From: Opitutia bacterium
Lineage (GTDB): Bacteria; Verrucomicrobiota; Verrucomicrobiia; Opitutales; Opitutaceae
Assembly (NCBI GenBank): GCA_003157575.1
Contig: PMKA01000313.1
Span: forward strand, 4,837 to 21,037
Length of the DNA stretch: 16,201 nucleotides
Reading direction: 5' to 3'
Shown: piece by piece, positions 8,001 to 13,388 of the stretch
Layout of the letters: every line of letters begins with the position of its first letter
Position numbering within the stretch: position 1 is the first letter of the stretch
Made by a program: the position numbers and the translations under genes
The notes under the pieces: model-generated
What the model saw: the letters and a program-made list of their open reading frames with translations, nothing else
Told to the model about the DNA's origin: nothing
The model's database searches: none

Positions 8001-11000
8001 GGCGCTGCGCATGGTGCTTCCCGCCGGCGTGAAGCTTTGGGAGACGCGCGTGCAGAACGAGCTGGTGACGCCGCGCACCGATGGCGACCAGACGCTCGTT
8101 CCGCTTCCAGCGCAGATCAATCCCAACGAACCCGCCGAGGTGGCGCTGCGTCTCGGCCAGGCGGCCGGGAGTTCCGCCTCTTCCGTCACCCTTGTCTCTC
8201 CCCGCCTCCTGGCCCCCAGCGTGATCGACGAGTGGACGCTGCGCGGCGACGAAGGCCGACTGCTCGTCCCGCGGGGCGGCAACGCCGGCCTGGTGCGGCC
8301 GGTCCTGACCGAAAGGGGCTTCGAGTGGATCTCCAGTCATGCGCGTCTTGGAACGCTTACCCTGCTTGCGGTCGTCCTGCTCGGCGTCCTCCTGCTGCGC
8401 GCGCAGCCCGGATGGCGCACGAGCGCCGGACTGGCCGCCTGCGCGGTCGCAACGTTTCTCGCCCTTCAGCTCGCGACAGATGCAACCTGGCAGCGGCGCG
8501 TGAACCTTCACGAACTGACGTATTCCGCGACCATGGTTCCCGCCGGTGAGGGTGTGTCGATCGAGGTTTCCAATCTCAGCACCTGGCGGGCGATGATCGA
8601 CGTCCGGGGTCTGGCGGCGGTCCTGGCCGGCGCAGCCGCGCTGATTGTTGCGCTCCTGCCGGCACGGCGCAACCTGCGCCAGTTCCCGCTGGTTCTCTCC
8701 GCCGGTGTGGCGCTGCTTTCCACCGGGTTGCTCGCGCAGCACGGCGGCGCCCCGGTCTTTTTCGCCCTGGCGGGAGCTGCCGTATTCCTCCTGATGTTCG
8801 CGCCCGGAGTGATCGCCGCGATCCGCAGGCGGCGTGAACCCGATGAGCCTCCCGCACCGGAATCGGGCGCGGCCTCCATTGTCCCCGCCCTCCTGTTCGC
8901 CGGCCTGGCCGCCTCGGCGCTCGCAGGCGCAAACGCACTTCGCGCCGATCCCGCGTCGTCACCGTGGCTGCCCGACGGGACAAAGGCGGCGCAGGCCATG
9001 GTGCAAAGCTGGACGATCAAAGGAGACCGCCTGTTTGCAGGACTCGAACTGACGGTCAGCGGCGCGGCAGGCGACAGCTTCCTTCTGCTCCGGCCGCCCG
9101 CGGTCCTCACCGATTTCAAGGGCGACGGTCTCCATCTCGGAAAGGTCGAACGCGACAACCAGGTCGTCTATTACGTCGTGACCGAGCGCGCGGGCGTCCT
9201 GACAGCCAGCGTCCGCTATGAGATGCCCGTTCCCGACCGCACCCAGGGTCTGGCCGTGCCGACCGGTCCCGCAGCGATGCAGCGGGTCACCGTCGAGCTC
9301 GACCAGGGCGGCTGGGATTTCATCTCGCCGGTGGCGGTTCAGATCCTGCCAACGCCCGCGCTCGGCGAGAACCGGAGCGGCGCCACGTTGGTCTTCTCGC
9401 CCGAAGGCCGTCCGGTGATCGGGCTCCGGGCAAAGCGCCGCGACCAGGCGGCCGAGGCCACGCAATTCTTCGCCGAGGCGTCCAACCTTTACGTGCCCGG
9501 ACCGGGCGTCGTCAACGGCTTCACGCGCTTCGCCGTCCAGCCCGTGCAGGGGCGTCTCTCCGAGCTCGACATCGATGTGCCCAAGGGCCTGACGGTCGGC
9601 GACGTCACGGGCGCGATGATCGGCGCCTGGCGCTTCGATCCGCAAAAGAGCAGGCTGCACGTGGTCCTCGAGCCCGCCCAGACGGAGACGTTCAAATTCG
9701 ACGTTTCCACCCAGCTTGGCGCCGGGGCGCTGCCCTTCGACCTTTCGGTTGCGCCGCTGCGCATTGCGGGGGCGGCCGGGGACGCGGGCCTGATCGCCAT
9801 CGGCTTCGGCGGCGATGCGCAGCCGGAGGCGGTGCGCGCGACAGGGCTTGCCGCCGTCAACGTGCAGGATTTCGACGCCAGCCTGCTCCCCCGCGGCAAG
9901 GAGGGGCAGCCGCTGGTCGCGGTGCAGCGCGCCTGGCGCTACGGCCAGGCGGGCGGCCGGGCGGATCTGAAGGTCGCGGCGGTCAACCCCGAGGTGCGCA
10001 TCGCGGGCCGGCACGTGTATTCGCTGGACGACGACAGGCTCGTGATGGCCGTGGATCTCAACGTGACGATCACCCGCGTGGGCCTTTTCCAGCTGAGCTT
10101 CCCGCTCCCGGAAGGTCTCGAGATCGAGGCGGTGAGCGGCGCTTCCCTCAGCCACTGGACCGAGGCGCAGGAGGGTGCCCGGCGGATCGTGACGATGCAC
10201 CTGAACGGCAGGACCGTCGGCCAGCAGACCTTCGCCCTGACGCTGGCGGGCGCGGCTCCCCACGCGCAGCAGGCCTGGCCGGTTCCGCGCCTGCTCGTGC
10301 GCGAGGCCACCCGGCAGACCGGGGAGCTCCTGCTCGTTCCGGGCAAGGGACTGCGCCTGCGGGCCGTCACCCGGGAACAGGTGACGCAGCTCGATCCCCG
10401 CTCGGTCGGCGGACAGCAGCCCGGCACGCTCGCGTTCCGTCTGCTTCAGGACGACTGGGCGCTCAAGGTGGACATCGAGAGCCTCGAACCGTGGGTGACC
10501 GTGCAGGCGCTGCAGGAGGTCACGGTGCGCGAAGGCCAGACCCTCACCCGGATTGCCCTCCACTATCGCGTCGAGAACGCCGCCGTGAAGCTGCTCCGCG
10601 TGAAGCTGCCGGGCCTGGGCGAGGATCGCATCCGCACCGTCCGGGCGACCGGCGCGGCGGTCAGCGACATGGTCAAGCTGCCCGCCGAGCCGGATCTGTG
10701 GGAGATCCGCTTCCAGCGCGGTATTGCCGGGGACACCGATGTGCAGATCGAATTCCAGGGGCTCACTGCGCTCGACCAGGGACAGGTGCCGGTCGCCACG
10801 CCTGAGTTCGTCGGCACGCGACAGGCGGCGCTGTTCGTTGCGGTCCGCGGTGGCGGCCGGCTGGAGCTCGAGGCCGGCAGCCTTCCGCGCGGCTGGATGC
10901 GCACGGACTGGGCGGCCGTTCCGGCGAATCTGCAGGACCGGAACGATCGCAGCGTGCCGGCCCTTTGTTTCCACGTCGCGGAGCCGGAGGGCGCCCTCGC

Positions 11001-12108
11001 CCTGACGGTCCGCCGGCACGAGGTCGCGGAAACCTTGAAGCTTCGTGTTACCTCCGCCGACCTCACGACCCTCTTCTCGCCGGCCGGTCCGTCGCTTACC
11101 GCGGTGGAGATGAAGGTGGATGTGCTGGAGACGAGCACCCTGCGGGTCCGGCTTCCGGACGGGGCGCGCCTGTTCAACACGTTCGTCAACGGCGAGAGCG
11201 TCACGGTCGTGCGCGAAGGCGACGCCTACCTTTTCCATGTTTCGGCTACAAACGATGCCGATCGTTCCGCGACGGTGCGACTCGTGTATTCCGCCGTCGG
11301 TTCCGCGAATGGACCGGTCGGCCTGGTCGGACCCCGGCTCGGGGTGCCGCTTGAGAACGTGAAGTGGCGTGTGGTGATTCCGCCCGGTTACGAGCTTGAG
11401 AGTTACAGCGGCGGCTTGCGCCTGCGGGAGGATCGCGCGGCCGGGATATTCGGCGTCGACGAGTACAAGTCGATGGTGGTCTCGAAGCGCTCCACGGAGG
11501 CCGAGAAGGCCGTCGCGCTGCTCCAGGAGGCGAACACATTCCTCCAGCAGGGCGAGCAGCAGAAGGCCGGCGAGGCGCTGAGCCGCGTCTCCAAGGCCAG
11601 CGCCCTTGACGAGGCCTCGAACGAGGACGCCCGCGTTCAGTTGCGCAATCTCAGGACGCAGCAGACGATGCTCGGCCTGAACACCCGCCGCCAGAGGATG
11701 TATCTCGACAACCGGGCGGACGCGGCGCGCAACGAGCAGCTCGAGCAGGCCGCCAGCCTGAACCCGTTCATGCAGGGCAAGGTCAATTTCGATCCGCAGC
11801 AGGTCGACCAGCTTTTGATGGGCAACACGGTGGAGGAGAACACGGCGCTCCGCGGGATCGCGGCGCGTCTGGTGGACCAGCAGCTCACCGCCGAGCCCGC
11901 GCCCGGCGCGCTTGATGTGACCCTTGCGGAGCGCGGCCGCGTGCTGACGTTCGCACGCAGCCTGCAGGTCGACGGCGCCGCTCCGCTCGAACTGAAGCTG
12001 ACGGTCGCGCGGATCTCCGGCACAAGCCTCGGCTTCAGCCTCCTGGTGCTGTTCGCAGTAGCAGGGCTCGCGGCATTCCGCTTCTCGAGGCGAAGCGCGG
12101 TCACGTAA
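5089..12108 (+). CDS. Giant exported membrane protein with repeated beta units, function unknown
   Basis: I do not recognise a named family for this 2339-residue protein. An export signal covers residues 27-60 (Arg-rich MPARRRAP, hydrophobic core TLGVFLAVLGLTGALAAA). Residues 61-1085 are beta-rich, then six membrane helices lie at about 1088-1104, 1113-1129, 1174-1190, 1199-1216, 1223-1243 and 1264-1284. A second beta-rich lobe runs to about 2130, a Gln/Glu-rich helical segment spans 2133-2265, and a C-terminal helix (2312-2330) is followed by RFSRR. Positive loops (RAQPGWR, RRNLR, IRRRRE, RFSRR) all fall on the cytoplasmic side, so both large lobes should be periplasmic. A unit of the form hydrophobic-P-x-G ... 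V-x-G-x-x-[VLI]-x-x-W recurs at least ten times. The start has a good ribosome site. It lies 353 nt after the sigma/vWA pair, perhaps with its own promoter. It could be a scaffold, adhesion or envelope-stress component. Confidence 0.85.
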   Translation: MHSTSSDLRPAQPNQPPVGSPLVGGPSYRRMPARRRAPALHTLGVFLAVLGLTGALAAADHANVTSALTPEGGRIVVEAQGLPPAVPLFFAATADQAVRLARDEVTGEMHLKLHVLQGKPEVLSLGLSGDGKVIEVSGKNLRDWSVRQDAAGRKRYLDLRPFLPADPATLPDLDLVVRTRLADPGVPGITAVLIATPGDAVAFSSQVSLQPDSTVDFRVTSVTGMTPVGDSSGARAPRQFLATGEGRIEVNLTQRGATLAEAELLGAQLSGKVNETVGSVDFRLRGQLRSQKAGARLRVLSGRAALSEKAVGDGWHAEVVPVGEDACAYDLVCDREGLLLVDLPFAAVVRQNGDWRALDFSMPAGAVVPVQLEGLGSDITFKPDSSVVPAATPQGWRGFLPANGSVAFAWKRTRTATEGALFFTSFELADVRVAAGLLRQSSQITFRILQGKLSGVRCRLDGPGEIVGVEGANIVGWKVVPGDAGRMLEVRFSRPVETEGSLVVTSQAELGDFPIRAEPLRLTPENGVRHSGFVRVANSGAVRLEVADVTGMMQLAPAQFPGAAVEAGARQVFVYRFPSASYGYRVLATQIQPEVGVSEITTYELADTDRVINASIELDVREAPLRDWSLQIPADYTVVAVNGSDVSDYAPETSAADGYRALKIIFGKAVDGRLLLKLRLEKNQPAAAGPWSLPPLRFPGAKTVRGHIGAVSTPGFRIVPARVDRLTEVPLSYFPAQTAGLQQAWRLREQEWTADLRVEALGQSVQADVFHLYSLKEGVVYGSVLLNYFVVGAPAGEWRIEVPPTVGNIDVVGQNVRRDWRREGNQLIVALHQPVLGAATLLVTFEEPMSARGGVISPGEVRPLGVQAERGFIQVVSPLQVKHEIRKSEGGLLKLEPLELPAEFRLLTNSPSLAVYQYTARPFALEMAVEWYVQGETVDQVVDFAKLSSQVARDGQVVTDARFFVKTRGRKALRMVLPAGVKLWETRVQNELVTPRTDGDQTLVPLPAQINPNEPAEVALRLGQAAGSSASSVTLVSPRLLAPSVIDEWTLRGDEGRLLVPRGGNAGLVRPVLTERGFEWISSHARLGTLTLLAVVLLGVLLLRAQPGWRTSAGLAACAVATFLALQLATDATWQRRVNLHELTYSATMVPAGEGVSIEVSNLSTWRAMIDVRGLAAVLAGAAALIVALLPARRNLRQFPLVLSAGVALLSTGLLAQHGGAPVFFALAGAAVFLLMFAPGVIAAIRRRREPDEPPAPESGAASIVPALLFAGLAASALAGANALRADPASSPWLPDGTKAAQAMVQSWTIKGDRLFAGLELTVSGAAGDSFLLLRPPAVLTDFKGDGLHLGKVERDNQVVYYVVTERAGVLTASVRYEMPVPDRTQGLAVPTGPAAMQRVTVELDQGGWDFISPVAVQILPTPALGENRSGATLVFSPEGRPVIGLRAKRRDQAAEATQFFAEASNLYVPGPGVVNGFTRFAVQPVQGRLSELDIDVPKGLTVGDVTGAMIGAWRFDPQKSRLHVVLEPAQTETFKFDVSTQLGAGALPFDLSVAPLRIAGAAGDAGLIAIGFGGDAQPEAVRATGLAAVNVQDFDASLLPRGKEGQPLVAVQRAWRYGQAGGRADLKVAAVNPEVRIAGRHVYSLDDDRLVMAVDLNVTITRVGLFQLSFPLPEGLEIEAVSGASLSHWTEAQEGARRIVTMHLNGRTVGQQTFALTLAGAAPHAQQAWPVPRLLVREATRQTGELLLVPGKGLRLRAVTREQVTQLDPRSVGGQQPGTLAFRLLQDDWALKVDIESLEPWVTVQALQEVTVREGQTLTRIALHYRVENAAVKLLRVKLPGLGEDRIRTVRATGAAVSDMVKLPAEPDLWEIRFQRGIAGDTDVQIEFQGLTALDQGQVPVATPEFVGTRQAALFVAVRGGGRLELEAGSLPRGWMRTDWAAVPANLQDRNDRSVPALCFHVAEPEGALALTVRRHEVAETLKLRVTSADLTTLFSPAGPSLTAVEMKVDVLETSTLRVRLPDGARLFNTFVNGESVTVVREGDAYLFHVSATNDADRSATVRLVYSAVGSANGPVGLVGPRLGVPLENVKWRVVIPPGYELESYSGGLRLREDRAAGIFGVDEYKSMVVSKRSTEAEKAVALLQEANTFLQQGEQQKAGEALSRVSKASALDEASNEDARVQLRNLRTQQTMLGLNTRRQRMYLDNRADAARNEQLEQAASLNPFMQGKVNFDPQQVDQLLMGNTVEENTALRGIAARLVDQQLTAEPAPGALDVTLAERGRVLTFARSLQVDGAAPLELKLTVARISGTSLGFSLLVLFAVAGLAAFRFSRRSAVT
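5139..5210. repeat. 72-bp REP/MITE-like palindromic element inserted in frame in the signal-peptide region
   Basis: The element starts TGTAGGG and ends CCCTACA. Its 28-nt arms are inverted repeats with about five mismatches. At 72 bp it adds exactly 24 codons. Removing it joins ...NQPP directly to TLGVFLAVLG, leaving an intact frame. It contributes the Arg-rich part (RRMPARRR) in front of the hydrophobic core. No target-site duplication is visible. The right arm shares GGCYCGGCG...CCGGCCCTAYA with the element at 13301-13358, so both probably belong to one family. Confidence 0.75.
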
Positions 12109-12131
12109 TCTCATCGCTTCAATTGAAGGAC

Positions 12132-12168
12132 GCTGCGCCGTCAGCGCCATCCTGGTATTTGGCGCAGC
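12132..12168 (+). terminator. Candidate hairpin after the giant gene
   Basis: GCTGCGCC (12132-12139) pairs with GGCGCAGC (12161-12168). A competing inner stem GCGCCA (12144-12149) pairs with TGGCGC (12160-12165). It begins 24 nt after the stop codon, where a terminator would be expected, but no T-run follows, so a simple intrinsic terminator is uncertain. The two alternative stems share the same 3' arm. The rest of the gap to 12221 shows only an isolated GGAGGAG (12187-12193), too far from the next ATG to act as its ribosome site. Confidence 0.35.
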
Positions 12169-12220
12169 AACGTCCCGCCGGGAAGCGGAGGAGATTTCCA
12201 GCTCGTGCCGCTTCAGCCGG

Positions 12221-13069
12221 ATGCTCAAGTGTCGCGGCTCCCGCCTGAGCATGAGCACCCCGGATAATCGATCATCGAACCGATCTGACGGATCCGACCG
12301 ACCAGCCCGATCAGTGCCCGCAAAGGGTCTGCGACCGAGCGGAGGTTACCGTGATCTCCGCAGCTTCCAGGTGACCACGATCATCTACGATGCCACCGTC
12401 ACATTCTGCGAACGCTTTGTGGACAAGCGCTCCCGCACCGTAGACCAGATGGTACAGGCCGCCCGGAGCGGCCGGCAGAACATCGCGGAAGGAAGTCGCG
12501 CCTCCGCGACTTCAAGCCAGACCGAGCTCCGCCTCGTGAACGTCGCCCGCGCCAGTCTCGACGAACTGCTCCTTGACTACGAGGATCACCTCCGTCAGCG
12601 GCGCCTCCGCCTGTGGGCCAAGGACGACCCGGAGGCGCTGGCTGTTCGTGCGGTAGGAAAGCGATCTCAGTCCGATCGATCGGGTCCGCCGGATCGGCCA
12701 GATATTGCCTACGCGCCATGGCTGGGCCATCGCGACTCCGCCGTCGTGGCCAATGCCATCATCTGCCTGATCCACCAGGCGAATTATCTGCTCGACCAGC
12801 AGGTCGCCGCGCTGGAGCGCGATTTCATCCAGGAGGGCGGCTACAGCGAAATGCTAGCCGCTGCGCGTATCGAGCATCGGCGCCAGCAGGATCTGACCGA
12901 TCGGACGGATTCGTTGGATCGGTCAGATCCCAAGCCCCCGCTCCCAAACTGCCCGCTCTGCGGCAAGCCGATGGCTTTGCGCACCGCCCGCCAAGGCTCC
13001 CGCGCCGGCTCCCAGTTCTGGGGCTGCACCGGTTATCCCGGGTGCAAAGGCACGCGCTCACTCACCTGA
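12221..13069 (+). CDS. Four-helix-bundle (23S rRNA intervening-sequence type) protein with C-terminal C4 zinc finger
   Basis: The 282-residue product has a four-helix-bundle core, with helices around 48-68, 70-128 (including the hallmark RQNIAEGS, 85-92, and LDELLLDYEDHL) and 172-218. The end is a topoisomerase-type zinc ribbon: C244-x2-C247 and C269-x5-C275 within CPLCGKPM...WGCTGYPGC. This matches what I know as four-helix-bundle suffix-domain proteins. Bundles of this type include IVS proteins and the Avd partner of diversity-generating retroelements; the zinc finger suggests nucleic-acid binding, but the cellular role is unknown. Three Ser/Thr-Asp-Arg-rich stretches (about 17-30, 148-161, 225-236) are encoded by GATC-rich repeats. 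No start has a ribosome site: ATG 12221 gives the longest frame, while ATG 12251 and GTG 12314 (just before the conserved GLRPSGGYRDL) are alternatives. Confidence 0.82.
   Translation: MLKCRGSRLSMSTPDNRSSNRSDGSDRPARSVPAKGLRPSGGYRDLRSFQVTTIIYDATVTFCERFVDKRSRTVDQMVQAARSGRQNIAEGSRASATSSQTELRLVNVARASLDELLLDYEDHLRQRRLRLWAKDDPEALAVRAVGKRSQSDRSGPPDRPDIAYAPWLGHRDSAVVANAIICLIHQANYLLDQQVAALERDFIQEGGYSEMLAAARIEHRRQQDLTDRTDSLDRSDPKPPLPNCPLCGKPMALRTARQGSRAGSQFWGCTGYPGCKGTRSLT
12270..12312. repeat. GATC-rich repeat tract 1 (N-terminal border of four-helix gene)
   Basis: Four GATC words start at 12270, 12282, 12291 and 12309, all a multiple of 3 apart. The tract encodes the Ser-Asp-Arg-rich sequence SSNRSDGSDRPARS before the helical core, and shares CGATCTGAC with relatives of tract 3. 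Confidence 0.6.
12663..12703. repeat. GATC-rich repeat tract 2 (loop within the four-helix gene)
   Basis: GATC begins at 12663, 12674, 12678 and 12692. The tract is an imperfect palindrome around CGATCGATCG and encodes RSQSDRSGPPDRPD (148-161), a hydrophilic insertion between two helices. Flanking residues match the expected helical family, so the tract looks inserted. Confidence 0.6.
12889..12930. repeat. GATC-rich repeat tract 3: perfect 14-bp inverted repeat before the zinc finger
   Basis: GGATCTGACCGATC (12889-12902) is the exact reverse complement of GATCGGTCAGATCC (12917-12930), with a 14-nt loop. It is read in frame as LTDRTDSLDRSDP, linking the bundle to the C4 zinc finger. Confidence 0.85.
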
Positions 13070-13123
13070 TTGTCGTCCATGGTCGCAACCCAAGGCAAAA
13101 GCCCGATAGCCCAAAGTTGCCGC

Positions 13124-13152
13124 TTGGCGGCGGCCGGCGGGTGCCTTAACAA
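13124..13152 (+). promoter_or_regulatory. Weak candidate promoter for the tRNA gene
   Basis: TTGGCG (13124-13129) followed after 17 nt by TAACAA (13147-13152) lies 14 nt upstream of the tRNA. The -35 matches consensus at four positions and the -10 at only three. It is offered because position and spacing fit; the rest of 13070-13166 shows nothing else recognisable. Confidence 0.25.
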
Positions 13153-13166
13153 TTGGGTTTGGTCAC

Positions 13167-13242
13167 GGGCCTTTAGCTCAATGGTCAGAGCAGAGGACTC
13201 ATAATCCTTTGGTTGCGGGTTCAAGTCCCGCAGGGCCCACCA
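13167..13242 (+). tRNA. tRNA with CAU anticodon, probably tRNA-Ile2 (lysidine-modified), possibly elongator Met
   Basis: The 76-nt sequence folds into a full cloverleaf: acceptor GGGCCTT/AGGGCCC, D stem GCTC/GAGC, anticodon stem GAGGA/TCCTT around loop CTCATAA (anticodon CAT at 13200-13202), T arm GCGGG-TTCAAGT-CCCGC, and an encoded CCA end. A CAU anticodon serves initiator Met, elongator Met or Ile2. The anticodon arm context, TTAGCTCA and GTTCAAGTC closely resemble E. coli ileX. The acceptor has C4-G69 and C5-G68, pairs known to let TilS pick Ile2 over elongator Met. It is not an initiator: the three G-C pairs below the anticodon are absent. If Ile2, it decodes AUA after lysidine modification of C34. 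Confidence 0.93.
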
Positions 13243-13244
13243 AA

Positions 13245-13269
13245 CAGTTTTCGCCCACGGCGAAAACTG
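13245..13269. repeat. Perfect 11-bp hairpin directly after the tRNA
   Basis: CAGTTTTCGCC (13245-13255) and GGCGAAAACTG (13259-13269) are exact inverted copies around a 3-nt loop, starting 2 nt after the encoded CCA. The T-run lies in the 5' arm, not after the stem, so it is not a textbook intrinsic terminator; it may still act as a transcript-end or processing structure. Confidence 0.7.
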
Positions 13270-13300
13270 GCCGGCCTCCTCCCTATGTGGGATCTGGAAT

Positions 13301-13358
13301 GGACCGGACGCCAGCCTTCGCCAAGGCTCCGGCTCGGCGCAGCGAGGTCCGGCCCTAT
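13301..13358. repeat. Second REP-like palindromic element
   Basis: GGACCGGAC (13301-13309) is opposed by GTCCGGCCC (13347-13355), with an inner perfect hairpin AGCCTT-cgcc-AAGGCT (13313-13328). The right end shares GGCYCGGCG...CCGGCCCTAYA with the element at 5139-5210. CCCTAT (13281 and 13353) and GGATCTG (13290 and 13360) recur on either side as direct repeats. It sits between the tRNA and the converging beta-helix gene. Confidence 0.6.
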
Positions 13359-13388
13359 AGGATCTGTCCGTCCGCAGCCACGGGCGGT

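Noticed and set aside
6169..8742. Long open frame of 857 codons on the minus strand
   Set aside because: It lies wholly antisense to the giant gene, is low-complexity in Arg, Gly, Ala and His, and shows no domain. Long antisense frames are expected in such GC-rich coding DNA.
8959..12258. Open frame of 1099 codons on the minus strand
   Set aside because: It is antisense to the giant gene with the same shadow-type composition. The sense frame has signal peptide, membrane helices and repeats.
12270..12930. CRISPR-like array from the repeated GATC tracts
   Set aside because: The tracts are degenerate, unevenly spaced and within an open coding frame; there are no equal-length spacers.
12221..13069. 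Diversity-generating retroelement, because of the Avd-like four-helix bundle
   Set aside because: No reverse transcriptase, template repeat or variable repeat is present, and the zinc-finger fusion is typical of a different branch of four-helix proteins.
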